Assembly (NCBI GenBank): GCA_009785525.1
Contig: WQWC01000001.1
Location: 62,001-126,000, forward strand
DNA length: 64,000 bases
Origin: Oscillospiraceae bacterium
GTDB lineage: Bacteria > Bacillota > Clostridia > Oscillospirales > Oscillospiraceae
Reading direction: 5' to 3'
In this document: positions 9,605-17,753 of the stretch, piece after piece
Position numbering within the stretch: the stretch's first letter is position 1
Layout: each line of letters starts with the position of its first letter
The notes under the pieces: model-generated
Told to the model about the DNA's origin: nothing
Databases searched by the model: none
The model's input: the letters and a program-made list of their open reading frames with translations, nothing else
Position numbers and translations under genes: made by a program

Positions 9605-9958
9605 TCAAAACGCGTTCTCTATATGTATAATTTCCGGCGGCGTCTGTTCAGACGGCGCGTAAATTTCTATCACATCGAACCTCGGCTGGAGTTCCGTTTC
9701 GTTCTCACTCAGCCACATTTCAGCTGTCATGCGGAGTTTGTTCTGCTTGGTTTTTCCGACAAATTCACGGGCGTGGGCAAAATTGGCATTTTTTCGCAGC
9801 TTTACCTCAACGAAAACGAGAAATTGGCTATTTTTCACAATAAGGTCGATTTCACCGAAACGCGAACGGTATCCTGCGGTCACGGCAGTATAATTCTTTT
9901 TTAGCAGAAAATCAAGCGCCGCCGCCTCGCCCCATTTGCCGCGTTGCCGCACATCCAC
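9605..9958 (-). CDS. yraN: YraN/UPF0102 family endonuclease-like protein
   Basis: A 117-residue protein of the restriction-endonuclease-like fold. Motifs: RGKWGEAAAL at the N-terminus, FGEIDLIV, then VFVEVKLRKN, which together carry the Glu, Asp, Glu and Lys residues of a nuclease-type centre. The start is GTG at 9958, fixed by AAGGAG 8 nt upstream. It lies 12 nt after rnhB, a conserved neighbour in many bacteria, which suggests a role in nucleic acid upkeep, though the cellular substrate is unknown. Confidence 0.9.
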   Translation of the reverse strand: MDVRQRGKWGEAAALDFLLKKNYTAVTAGYRSRFGEIDLIVKNSQFLVFVEVKLRKNANFAHAREFVGKTKQNKLRMTAEMWLSENETELQPRFDVIEIYAPSEQTPPEIIHIENAF

Positions 9959-9970
9959 ACAGATCGCTCC

Positions 9971-10573
9971 TTAATGCATTTTCTTCAAAAATGTAAGCCG
10001 GTGTATATCCGATGGGCCGTATTCGCGCAGCATTTCATAGTGCAATTTTGTTGGGTACCCTTTATGCCGCGCAAACCCGTATTCCGGGTATTTTTCCGCC
10101 ATGTCCGCCATATACCTGTCACGGCTGACTTTCGCAAGAATCGATGCCGCCGCGATTGACGCGGACTTCGTATCGCCCTTCACAACGCATACGCTTCTGC
10201 TGTGTATTCCCGCGTTCCTATTGCCGTCAATCATCGCAATATCCGGCTTTACCGCCAGCTTTTCAATCGCCCTATTCATTGCCAGATATGTGGCATTTAA
10301 AATGTTCAGGCGGTCAATTTCTTCATGGCTCGCTGACGCGATACCGAAAGCGATTGCCTTTGCGATAATCTCATCATACAGTCTGTCGCGGATTTCTTCT
10401 TTGAGCTTCTTGGAATCATCGAGCCCCGGGATATCTATGCCAAGCGGCAGGATCACAGCCGAGGCATATACCGGTCCGGCAAGCGGGCCTCTTCCGGCTT
10501 CGTCAACACCGCAGATGCATTCAAAACCCTCTGCAAGCATTTCTTGCTCAATCTTCCATAAGTTCAAATTCAT
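9971..10573 (-). CDS. rnhB: Ribonuclease HII
   Basis: Cleaves RNA in RNA:DNA hybrids, including single ribonucleotides in DNA. The acidic residues are visible: Asp-Glu in CGVDEAGRGPLAG, Asp in MIDGN, and Asp in the GDTKSASIAAASILAKV segment. The open frame extends back to 10663, but that reaches deep into rbgA. The ATG at 10573, 10 nt after GGAG, gives a normal 200-residue enzyme beginning MNLNLWKIEQ. It overlaps the end of rbgA by 26 nt. An ATG two codons earlier (10579) is an alternative. Confidence 0.95.
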   Translation of the reverse strand: MNLNLWKIEQEMLAEGFECICGVDEAGRGPLAGPVYASAVILPLGIDIPGLDDSKKLKEEIRDRLYDEIIAKAIAFGIASASHEEIDRLNILNATYLAMNRAIEKLAVKPDIAMIDGNRNAGIHSRSVCVVKGDTKSASIAAASILAKVSRDRYMADMAEKYPEYGFARHKGYPTKLHYEMLREYGPSDIHRLTFLKKMH

Positions 10574-11432
10574 CGTCATATCTCTCCAGGGTGATTCTTC
10601 CCAACTTCCCCGCGCGGAATTCGTCCAGCAGCACGGCGGCCATGCGGGATAGGTCGCATTCACCGCCGGATATCAGGAATCCCCGCTTCCGCGCCGCGTT
10701 TGTCAGCAAGGTGAATCCGTCGGCTTCGGGAGTAACTTCAATTTTATAACGTTCCGTAATGCGCGCCGGATAGTAATCTCGCATTCGCGTCATCAGATTC
10801 GCCCCCAGCGTTTCGCCGTCCAATATATCGTCCCGTATAGCCCCGGTAAACGCCAGATTCTCCGCCACTGTTTGGTTCTCAAATCTGGGCCACAATACCC
10901 CGGGCGTGTCGAGCAGTTCGACGCCTTTATCAATTACTATCCACTGCTTTCCGCGAGTCACCCCCGGTTTATCGGCAACAGGCGCGGCTTTGCGTTTTGA
11001 GACTCGGTTGATAAACGATGACTTCCCAACATTTGGTATCCCGGCAACCATAACCCGCAGCTTTCTGCCAGACTGCCCACGGGATTCATAATATGCCAGT
11101 CTCTCCCTTAATAACGTGCGCACTGCCGCCGGGAATCCAGAAACACCCTTGCCGCTTTGGCTGTCAGTTTCTAATACAACGGCGCCGGTACTTCTGAAAT
11201 GTGCCGCCCACTGTTTTGTGGCCTCGGCATCGGCTTGATCTGCCCTGTTTAAGATTATAAGACGCGGCTTGCTTTCCGTCATCTCGTCCAAATCAGGGTT
11301 GCGGCTGGAGTATGGGATTCTCGCGTCTATGACTTCACAGACAGCGTCCACAAGCTTGATGTTCTCGGCTATCATTCTGCGCGCTTTTGTCATATGGCCG
11401 GGAAACCATTGTATGTTCATCTCCTCGGCCAT
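10548..11432 (-). CDS. rbgA: Ribosome biogenesis GTPase RbgA (YlqF)
   Basis: Circularly permuted GTPase needed for a late step of 50S subunit assembly. The permuted motif order is visible: the G4-like LNRADQ precedes G1 GIPNVGKSSF, followed by G3 LDTPGVLWP. The N-terminus IQWFPGHMTKARR is diagnostic. Length is 294 residues. GGGAG lies about 10 nt upstream of the ATG, inside the end of lepB, whose stop is 4 nt before this start. It sits between lepB and rnhB, as in other Firmicutes. Confidence 0.96.
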   Translation of the reverse strand: MAEEMNIQWFPGHMTKARRMIAENIKLVDAVCEVIDARIPYSSRNPDLDEMTESKPRLIILNRADQADAEATKQWAAHFRSTGAVVLETDSQSGKGVSGFPAAVRTLLRERLAYYESRGQSGRKLRVMVAGIPNVGKSSFINRVSKRKAAPVADKPGVTRGKQWIVIDKGVELLDTPGVLWPRFENQTVAENLAFTGAIRDDILDGETLGANLMTRMRDYYPARITERYKIEVTPEADGFTLLTNAARKRGFLISGGECDLSRMAAVLLDEFRAGKLGRITLERYDDEFELMED

Positions 11433-11435
11433 GGC

Positions 11436-12068
11436 TTAATAGCTCCCGGCAATATCACCGCGCAAAGTACCGATACGCCGCCAGTCCCGCTGTCCGGTGT
11501 TGTCATGTCCGGGGAAAATCACAAACAGCACACGGCCCAATATATACCGCGTATCGACAAACCCGATGTCCACGTTCCTGCTGTCGGTGGAATTGCCCCT
11601 GTTGTCACCGAGAACGAATACATATCCTTCCGGCACGGTGGCGGGGCCCTCCATCGCCATGCCTCTGGCCGTGAGCTCCGAGATATACGGCTCATAGATC
11701 GCCACGCCATCAACAAGCACTTCCCCGGTCGCGGTGTTGATATCTATCGTCTGCCCCGCCACCGCGATAACGCGTTTTACAAACGGGGTATCTCCCACCA
11801 CGTCGAATATAACAACGTCTCCGTTTCTGGGGCTGTAAAAAAGGTTTGATATTATAACCCTGTCGTTGTTAAAAAGCGTCGGAAGCATTGAGTCTCCGAT
11901 TACACCCATGTGCCGCCCGACAAATATAAATGCGGATACGCCCAGTACAATGGCAAATACAATGCACTGCAGCCAGTCGTGCAGTATCATTGATGTACTT
12001 TCAGACTTTTCTCCGGGACTGTCGGGCTCGACGCCATCATTCAATATATCAAAGTCGTTCATCAACAT
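11436..12068 (-). CDS. lepB: Signal peptidase I
   Basis: Membrane serine protease that removes signal peptides from exported proteins. One N-terminal membrane segment (about residues 29-50) precedes the catalytic domain. The Ser is in GDSMLPTLF, the Lys in FVKRVIAVAGQ, and the C-terminal box VLGDNRGNSTDSR is present. Length is 210 residues. A TATAAT at 12097-12102 lies upstream but has no convincing -35, because the rplS terminator occupies that place; the gene may also receive read-through from rplS. Confidence 0.96.
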   Translation of the reverse strand: MLMNDFDILNDGVEPDSPGEKSESTSMILHDWLQCIVFAIVLGVSAFIFVGRHMGVIGDSMLPTLFNNDRVIISNLFYSPRNGDVVIFDVVGDTPFVKRVIAVAGQTIDINTATGEVLVDGVAIYEPYISELTARGMAMEGPATVPEGYVFVLGDNRGNSTDSRNVDIGFVDTRYILGRVLFVIFPGHDNTGQRDWRRIGTLRGDIAGSY

Positions 12069-12117
12069 AGCTCCTTTTATTGGGGTGTTACATTAGATTA
12101 TACACGATTATTCAGAT

Positions 12118-12145
12118 AAAAAAAGAGGCAAATGCCTCTTTTTTC
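12118..12145 (-). terminator. rplS terminator
   Basis: The hairpin AAAGAGGCA/TGCCTCTTT is flanked by A and T runs on both sides and overlaps the TGA of rplS at 12144-12146. On the minus strand the U-tract follows the stem, as expected for a factor-independent terminator or partial attenuator ahead of lepB. Confidence 0.8.
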
Positions 12146-12485
12146 AGATTCTTTCCTTAACTTTCGCTTTTTTGCCCACTTTATCTCTGAGATAATACAA
12201 CTTGGCCCTTCTGACTTTACCCCTTCTTACCGTTTCCACAGAGACGATGGACGGCGAGTGGACCGGGAACACTTTTTCACACCCGACATTATACGAAATC
12301 CGGCGAACCGTGATCGTTTCATTTATGCCGCCATGTTTTTTCGCGATAAGCGTACCCTCAAACGCCTGGTTACGCTCACGATTCCCCTCTGTAACCCGTA
12401 CGGTTACACGAACCGTGTCTCCGACGTTCATTGCCGGCAGTTCCGGCTTGAGATACTGATCGCTCAAAGCTTTGACTAAATCCAT
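12144..12485 (-). CDS. rplS: 50S ribosomal protein L19
   Basis: A 113-residue large-subunit protein at the 30S-50S interface. Its start [20 protein letters not shown] and the [12 protein letters not shown] and [16 protein letters not shown] segments are typical. The open frame begins earlier (12599), but the ATG at 12485 has GGAGAG 10 nt upstream and gives the family N-terminus. It has its own promoter and an 80-nt leader. Confidence 0.97.
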   Translation of the reverse strand: MDLVKALSDQYLKPELPAMNVGDTVRVTVRVTEGNRERNQAFEGTLIAKKHGGINETITVRRISYNVGCEKVFPVHSPSIVSVETVRRGKVRRAKLYYLRDKVGKKAKVKERI

Positions 12486-12564
12486 AAGACTGCTTCTCTC
12501 CTTTATTTGTAGCAGACGTTCATGCCGCGAATAAAAGCGGCAGCGGACCATCTTTTTGACCTGA
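12486..12564 (-). promoter_or_regulatory. Structured rplS leader, possible L19 autoregulatory leader
   Basis: The 5' untranslated region of rplS has a strong hairpin (TGCCGC/GCGGCA, 12523-12528 with 12537-12542) followed by TGAACGTCTGC. An L19 leader that binds L19 is known from Firmicutes and sits at this place. The match to that family is judged from position and general form only. Confidence 0.4.
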
Positions 12565-12570
12565 ATTATG

Positions 12571-12599
12571 ATGATAGCACACTCCAAACGTAAATGCAA
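12571..12599 (-). promoter_or_regulatory. rplS promoter
   Basis: Minus strand: -35 TTGCAT (12594-12599), 17-bp spacer, -10 TATCAT (12571-12576), with TGC just before the -10. Confidence 0.65.
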
Positions 12600-12683
12600 G
12601 CATTTTTATCCATTTTTTTGAATATATGAAAAATTTTATGAACACTATCGCTTACGCGCATGGTATGTGATATAATGATAGCT

Positions 12684-13004
12684 AGGAACTGTCACTTGGC
12701 GGCTCGGTCTCGTCGTCGCGGACTGCGTTACGCTACACCCGCCTGCGGCGGGTATCCGCTTCACTCCGTCTCTCCTCCTCTTCGCCACGAACCCACTGCG
12801 TTGGGCTTCGCGGCGAGGTGGCGGCTTGGGTTACATATGATGCACTTTTCGTGTATACCATGGTAATCATTGCAGTTGTTACTCTCTGTCATACGTTATT
12901 TAATAACGACGACAGCGATGAATAATTCGAGACGCCTTAGCGATTAAGGCGTCTCTGTTCTCACAAGCAAAGGACTGGGCCGCCGGTCAAAAGCGACAGT
13001 TCCT
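12684..13004. other. Gene-free block bounded by inverted repeats
   Basis: From 12600 to 13081 no credible gene is seen. Within it, 12684-12697 and 13 of 14 matching inverted bases at 12991-13004 (AGGAACTGTCRCTT) enclose about 320 bp. The left half (12690-12830) is G+C-rich with small inverted repeats (CCCGCC/GGCGGG) and low coding character. The right half is A+T-rich and holds a 12-bp hairpin, GAGACGCCTTA/TTAAGGCGTCTC, at 12929-12955. A TATAAT lies at 12671-12676, just outside the left end. It could be a non-autonomous mobile element or an RNA closed by a long-range stem. No rnpB, tmRNA or 6S signature was recognised. Confidence 0.45.
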
Positions 13005-13081
13005 TCTTTATGTCAATATTATGCCACACACCGCCATCACCTGTCAACCATGCCAGAAATTTATTTTTAGGAGGAAAACCA

Positions 13082-13933
13082 TTGAGAGCTTTTAGCCGGG
13101 CTATTGATAAATTTTGCCAAAAACACCGCGGATTCGGTATTCCGGGATTGATGAAATATATCGTCTTCGTTTCTGCGGCTGTCTTTATCGCGAATATGCT
13201 AGAGGGTGGCGGGAACCTTCTGGGGTTGTTGAGATTCAACCCCGCCCTTATCATGCAATTCCAGATATGGAGGGTTGTCACCTGGATATTTATTCCTCTT
13301 AACAGCAACATATTTTTCACCCTGATAATGTTGTATTTCTACTATTTTATCGGCGGCTCGCTGGAACGTGAGTGGGGTACAGCAAAATTTACGGTCTACT
13401 ATATTTTCGGTGTTTTACTTAATATAATATACGGGCTTGTGGTGTGGTTCATTTTAGGCAGACCCGCCGGAATCGTGCCGAACTTTCTCAATATGTCGCT
13501 ACTCTTCGCATTCGCGGCGGAATTCCCGGACTTTCAGATCAGGTTGTTCTTTATCATACCGTTCAAAATAAAATGGCTGGCGATTCTAAACGGTGTGTTT
13601 TTCGCCTATTGGATTATTGTTGACCTCGTCAACGCACGATATGTCATGGCGTTGCTGCCAATCATTGCGCTCTTGAACTTCTTCATAGTCTGCGGGAATG
13701 ATGTGATGCGCCCGGTCAAAGCTCGTGCACGCTCCTCAGCACAGGCAATTAACTTCAAAAAAGCGTCGAGGAAAGTTCAGCGTGAGGACAGCAGACCCTA
13801 CCGCCACAAATGCGCTGTGTGCGGTAAAACCGACACCGACAATCCGGGGCTGGAATTCCGGTATTGTTCCAGATGCAACGGTTATCATTGCTATTGCATT
13901 GACCATATAAACAATCATGTGCATTTTAAATAA
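13082..13933 (+). CDS. Rhomboid-like membrane protein with C-terminal zinc ribbon
   Basis: About 283 residues. The likely start is TTG at 13082, 7 nt after AGGAGG; the longer frame from 13010 has no such site. Around six hydrophobic segments resemble the rhomboid core (IWRVVTWIFIPLNSN, FYYFIGGSLEREWGTAKF), but the catalytic GxSG serine is not seen; the matching place reads LNMSLLFAFAAEFP. It is therefore probably an inactive rhomboid (pseudoprotease or DER1-like). The C-terminal tail has HKCAVCGK, RYCSRCNGYHCYC and HINNH: Cys and His pairs suited to one or two zinc ions. Function unknown; it ends at a shared terminator facing the TldE gene. Confidence 0.75.
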   Translation: MRAFSRAIDKFCQKHRGFGIPGLMKYIVFVSAAVFIANMLEGGGNLLGLLRFNPALIMQFQIWRVVTWIFIPLNSNIFFTLIMLYFYYFIGGSLEREWGTAKFTVYYIFGVLLNIIYGLVVWFILGRPAGIVPNFLNMSLLFAFAAEFPDFQIRLFFIIPFKIKWLAILNGVFFAYWIIVDLVNARYVMALLPIIALLNFFIVCGNDVMRPVKARARSSAQAINFKKASRKVQREDSRPYRHKCAVCGKTDTDNPGLEFRYCSRCNGYHCYCIDHINNHVHFK

Positions 13934-13946
13934 ATGCGCTTGCGTA

Positions 13947-13976
13947 GAAAAAGCCTGCAATTGCAGGCTTTTTCTT
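13947..13976. terminator. Bidirectional terminator
   Basis: The stem AAAAAGCCTGCAA/TTGCAGGCTTTTT is a near-perfect palindrome with U-tracts in both directions, between the convergent rhomboid-like and TldE genes. Confidence 0.85.
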
Positions 13977-13987
13977 TGTCCGCTATA

Positions 13988-15235
13988 TCACATCCAGCCA
14001 TCGATCTTCCTGACATTCATGTCCACAACAAGATAATTGCACGGTGAACCGGGATAATCAACATCGCTGGACGCGCCGACGAAGTCTTTGCCGAACATGT
14101 CATTTACGTGCGAGCTCATAGACAATTGCGGCAATCTGCCAAGAAAATTCTCCCCGTCAAACATGTACGCCGCCTGAATCGGCGAAGCGTATTCGCCCTG
14201 CGGGGTGAAGTCTCCGCCGGAGGCATACAGCGCGTAAATTGCCTTCCTGCCGCCCAGCAGTTCTTTCAGCGTCTTTTCGCTACTGGCAACCGCTGCGCCA
14301 TATGGTGTGGCATCTGGTACGGAGTCGTATTGCATCGTCGCCGAACCTGTTACCGGCAAATTGTACTGCTTGGCCATCCGCTTGGAAGAATACGGCGCTT
14401 TCAATACGCCGTTTTCAATCAGCGCAAAACGGTCATCCGGCAGCACTATTCCCTCTCCATCGAAGAACCGCGTGAGCGTCTTTTCAGTGTTGCGGTTGAT
14501 TTCCAGAGAAAATTTGTCGTCAAACAGCTTTTCTCCCGTTTTGCCGGAGAACAATGATGCACCATTGGCAAATACGTCTCCCCGCAGGTCTGTCAGGAAT
14601 TTCATCAGAAACGCCTGATGCTCTATCATCACAACCGGGATTTTTTCAAACGTTTCGCTGAAATCGGCCTTTTGCTCATAGGCGTCACAGCTCCAAGATA
14701 AATTTTTCAATATCTGGTCATAGTCTATAACACGGGACTGCACGAAACCAATGCTGTCCATCATGCTTTTGGACTCCCTGTATTTGATAAGCAGGACGAG
14801 CTCAAAATACCTGTCGCACTGCACAAGCTCCACGCCCGCGTCGTTGATAAGCGATTCTTCGGTTTCCATCAGGTTTATCTTGTTGCTGAACATAAACTGC
14901 GGATATCTGGTGTTCAATGCATCCAGTACTTTCTTGGACAGCTCCACGAATTCTTCATCGGATATGTCCATTTTGCCGGATAAGTCCAAGCTGCGCTTTA
15001 CATCCGATGTGGGCGCCGCTTCATACGGCAGTTTGAATTTAAGCATATGTTTTGCGTTATTGATCAGCTCATCCTCGTTATACGCGCCAATCGCCCCGGC
15101 TATGCCAAGGCAGTTATCGTCATACAGCCGCAGTCCCGTCTTTTGAGTGTTGGAGCGCAACACAGCGCCGATCTTGCCGTTTGTAACGGTCAGGCCTAGT
15201 TTCTTTTCTTTTATACAGACTGTTTCTTTAATCAC
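13988..15235 (-). CDS. TldE/PmbA-like partner of the TldD metallopeptidase
   Basis: A 415-residue member of the PmbA/TldD family. The frame opens at 15316, but GTG at 15235 with AAGGAGG 8 nt upstream is the likely start (MIKETVCIKEKKLGL). It has no HExxxH motif, as expected of the TldE subunit, which pairs with the catalytic TldD in a zinc-dependent protease that trims unstructured peptides and processes some RiPP precursors. It follows the tldD gene after 132 bp of G-rich repeat. No RiPP precursor gene was seen nearby. Confidence 0.88.
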   Translation of the reverse strand: MIKETVCIKEKKLGLTVTNGKIGAVLRSNTQKTGLRLYDDNCLGIAGAIGAYNEDELINNAKHMLKFKLPYEAAPTSDVKRSLDLSGKMDISDEEFVELSKKVLDALNTRYPQFMFSNKINLMETEESLINDAGVELVQCDRYFELVLLIKYRESKSMMDSIGFVQSRVIDYDQILKNLSWSCDAYEQKADFSETFEKIPVVMIEHQAFLMKFLTDLRGDVFANGASLFSGKTGEKLFDDKFSLEINRNTEKTLTRFFDGEGIVLPDDRFALIENGVLKAPYSSKRMAKQYNLPVTGSATMQYDSVPDATPYGAAVASSEKTLKELLGGRKAIYALYASGGDFTPQGEYASPIQAAYMFDGENFLGRLPQLSMSSHVNDMFGKDFVGASSDVDYPGSPCNYLVVDMNVRKIDGWM

Positions 15236-15269
15236 AGACTTTACCTCCTTAGTAATTTCCCACGTCGGG

Positions 15270-15364
15270 GGATGTAGGGGACGCGCCCCTGCGCGGGGGT
15301 GGTTTCCCCGTATCAAGCCCCCTTCGCGCGGGAAGGGGGAAGGGGGAAGGGGGAAGGGGGATGC
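15270..15364. repeat. G-rich repeats between tldD and tldE
   Basis: Contains a GTAGGGG...CCCCTGC dispersed-repeat fragment (about 15275-15296) and, at 15333-15360, four tandem GGAAGGG-type units on the plus strand. Four G-runs of four or five bases with 2-nt spacers fit an intramolecular G-quadruplex; the transcript of the minus-strand operon would carry the C-rich copy. Confidence 0.65.
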
Positions 15365-15367
15365 CCC

Positions 15368-16708
15368 CTACTGCACCTGCATATTCCGCACCCTAATATA
15401 CGGTCCGCCGAAGCCTACCGGCAGCGAGCTTTGCTCCATCTTGCCGCAGCCGCCGGTGACGAATGAGAACATCTCTACTTTGTCGGATATGCCATCTATA
15501 TCGCCAAGCGCCTCAAAAACATTTCCGGTCACAACTGAAACTCGCACCGGCTTATCTATTTTGCCATTTTTCACTAAATAACAGTATGTCGGTGCAATCG
15601 TGAACGTGGACATCCCCGAGCCGTGGGACAGAGATGTCAGCAATATGCCGTTCTCCGTCTCGGAGATAAGCTCATCGAACGTCTTTGAGCCTTTGTCTAT
15701 GTAAGTCGTTGTCATGCGGACAATCGGCTCGTATTCAAACGACATGGCTCTAGCATTGCCAGTCACAGGTTCTTCCAGGTCTGTTGCGCTTTCGGCGTTG
15801 TGCAGACGGCCCGCGAGAACTCCGTTTTTGATCAGGTGCGTCATTGTGGCCTTATTTCCCTCGTCATCGTAGGGAGTATATCCATTGCCTATAATGCTGC
15901 CCGTTTCGGCGATCGTCAGGTCATCCGCACCGACGCGCTTGCCGAGTTCCCATTCTTTGCGGGTGGTTTCGTCGCCTATCATAAAATCGGACTCGCTCTT
16001 ATGGCCAAAACATTCGTGGACAAAAACGCCTGTCACCAGCGGCGCAAATATGACGGAGTATTTGCCGGGTTCCACAGGTTCTGAATTCAGCATAAACTCC
16101 TGACATTTGGCGATTTCTTTTTCCAAATCCTGCTCAAACCCTATCAATTCAGGAAAGCTGATTCCTGCTTTTTGGCAATTCCCATCCATTTTGCGCTCTC
16201 CTTGCGCCATCGTGAACATGGATACAAATCCGGTGCGCTGCCAGTCGAACATAAGCTCCGCGCCTTTGCTGTTGTAGAATTCTTTGATTGTGTATCCATC
16301 AAGATATATGGTGCGATATAGTTTTACATATTCGTTCGCTTCGACTATAGGCATCACGCTTTTCAGCAACGCGATCTTGTCGTCCAACGGAACGTTCGAC
16401 ACCTCGCGCCCGACAAAAGCCATCACGATATCCTTGTGCGCGCTGAGATTCTTATAAATCGCGGTTTCCTCGATTTTTGGATTCTTTTCCGCCAAAGCCG
16501 CCAGCGCGTCGATTTCACCCTGTATGCCGTTTAAGTCCGATGTGCTGGCATAATACCACATCTTACCGTCATACACCCGGACAAACGCCGCCGAGTATTT
16601 CTGCTCCCTGCATTCCTGAAGGTCCTGGTTTGTGTACTTGATGGTTGTAGAGAAAACATGCTCTATCCTGACATCGGTGTACAGCCCTTCCGGGAAATTA
16701 TACTTCAT
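15368..16708 (-). CDS. TldD-family zinc metallopeptidase
   Basis: Catalytic subunit type of the TldD/TldE protease, 446 residues. The family motif HExxxH is His231-Glu232-x3-His236 in VFVHECFGHKSE; a conserved Cys follows near the C-terminus in TGGCGKMEQSSLPVGFGG. An AAGGAGG site precedes the ATG. Together with the TldE-like gene downstream it should form a heteromeric cytosolic peptidase. A clear promoter with a palindrome in its spacer lies upstream. Confidence 0.92.
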   Translation of the reverse strand: MKYNFPEGLYTDVRIEHVFSTTIKYTNQDLQECREQKYSAAFVRVYDGKMWYYASTSDLNGIQGEIDALAALAEKNPKIEETAIYKNLSAHKDIVMAFVGREVSNVPLDDKIALLKSVMPIVEANEYVKLYRTIYLDGYTIKEFYNSKGAELMFDWQRTGFVSMFTMAQGERKMDGNCQKAGISFPELIGFEQDLEKEIAKCQEFMLNSEPVEPGKYSVIFAPLVTGVFVHECFGHKSESDFMIGDETTRKEWELGKRVGADDLTIAETGSIIGNGYTPYDDEGNKATMTHLIKNGVLAGRLHNAESATDLEEPVTGNARAMSFEYEPIVRMTTTYIDKGSKTFDELISETENGILLTSLSHGSGMSTFTIAPTYCYLVKNGKIDKPVRVSVVTGNVFEALGDIDGISDKVEMFSFVTGGCGKMEQSSLPVGFGGPYIRVRNMQVQ

Positions 16709-16743
16709 AAGCTGATATCCTCCTTAATTCTGATGGTTGTGCC

Positions 16744-16773
16744 AGTATAGCACGTTGGGCGCCCAATATTCAA
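16744..16773 (-). promoter_or_regulatory. tldD promoter with palindromic spacer
   Basis: Minus strand: -35 TTGAAT (16768-16773), 18-bp spacer, -10 TATACT (16744-16749) with extended TGC. The spacer is almost filled by the perfect 12-bp palindrome TTGGGCGCCCAA (16755-16766), a good candidate operator for a dimeric repressor. Confidence 0.6.
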
Positions 16774-16852
16774 CAGTCTGACGCCAAGCGGGGATAAGGA
16801 GCAGGTAAGTGGTAAAATCCAGAGGGGTAAGCGGTATAATTCAGTCCGCCAC

Positions 16853-17512
16853 TTATGCAATTGAAGCAACTCTATATGCCTGATAATATCCGGCAACTCT
16901 GAATCCGACAGCCGAAGCAGCAACTTGAGCATCGGTATCATCGCGATCAGCCATAAAAACAACTTCATTCTTCCCGCATTCAAACGCACAATTTGCGGCG
17001 GCAGAAAAAATCGCCTTGCACTGAGCCGGATCATCCGCCTCAACACAAAATATCTCGCCGAGGCTGTCATCGCTCAGCTCTATCATCAGCATGGCATAAC
17101 CTGAAATCCCCTGCTTTGTCTGCAGCAAAAAAATACGCCAAATATCCCGGTTATTACGAATGCGTTCACTTGTCCAATACATGTCTGCATTCCGTGTGTC
17201 GTGTATTACCGCAAAATCGTCGAAATCCACTTCTGTTAAAAGCGTTACAAGATGATTCTCATGCGCCTTGCAGTCCTGTGGAAGCAGGCACATTTTGATG
17301 CAATCATCCGAAAGTTCAGCACCGATTCCGCGCAGCGTATCGGCAGGCGCTACCATATCATGGAAACAGAACACAACCTCATAGCCGGAGTATTGCTTGG
17401 TTAACTCCCGCAGCACCTTATCTATATCGCTTTCGCGGATGTCATTGATTTGGATGTAGGCTTCGTCCGTGTCCACAAAGACCTCAACGCCATGCATTGT
17501 AATAGATTTCAT
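16853..17512 (-). CDS. GNAT-like acetyltransferase, substrate unknown
   Basis: About 219 residues from ATG at 17512 (MKSITMHGVEVF); upstream in-frame starts lack a better ribosome site and this one is only weakly served by GGGGTG. The C-terminal half (SGYAMLMIE, AIFSAAANCAFECGKNEVVFMAD, AASAVGFRVAGYY) resembles the acetyl-CoA-binding half of GNAT enzymes: a beta strand, a helix, then the GFxxxxxY end. The N-terminal half is unlike any family known to me. It is a single gene divergent from the hydratase at 17754. Confidence 0.55.
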   Translation of the reverse strand: MKSITMHGVEVFVDTDEAYIQINDIRESDIDKVLRELTKQYSGYEVVFCFHDMVAPADTLRGIGAELSDDCIKMCLLPQDCKAHENHLVTLLTEVDFDDFAVIHDTRNADMYWTSERIRNNRDIWRIFLLQTKQGISGYAMLMIELSDDSLGEIFCVEADDPAQCKAIFSAAANCAFECGKNEVVFMADRDDTDAQVAASAVGFRVAGYYQAYRVASIA

Positions 17513-17702
17513 AAGCACCCCGCAATTGATAATAAATCTTATGCTTTTCATATGATGTTGATAGAGCAGTTGCAGTTGACAAATTGTTATACTGTGAATA
17601 CAAAAAGGGAACTGCCGCTTTTTGCATGGCAGTTTCGCCCGCAGTATATCACGTGCGGCGCGGTGCGTCAATAAAACTTCCCTGCCAATAGACACATTTA
17701 TA

Positions 17703-17732
17703 TTGCATGATTAAAAGACTTTGTGCTAGAAT
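17703..17732 (+). promoter_or_regulatory. Promoter of the aconitase-family gene
   Basis: -35 TTGCAT (17703-17708), 18-bp spacer, -10 TAGAAT (17727-17732) preceded by TGC. The AAAGGAG ribosome site follows within 10 nt of the ATG. Confidence 0.65.
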
Positions 17733-17753
17733 CTACTCAAAGGAGTTGTTCAC

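Noticed and set aside
12660..12866. Plus-strand 68-residue open frame
   Set aside because: Low-complexity Arg/Ala/Pro translation of a G+C-rich inverted-repeat block, no ribosome site or family match.
13988..16708. RiPP gene cluster around the TldD/TldE pair
   Set aside because: No precursor peptide, cyclase or exporter gene is adjacent; TldD/TldE also occur alone.
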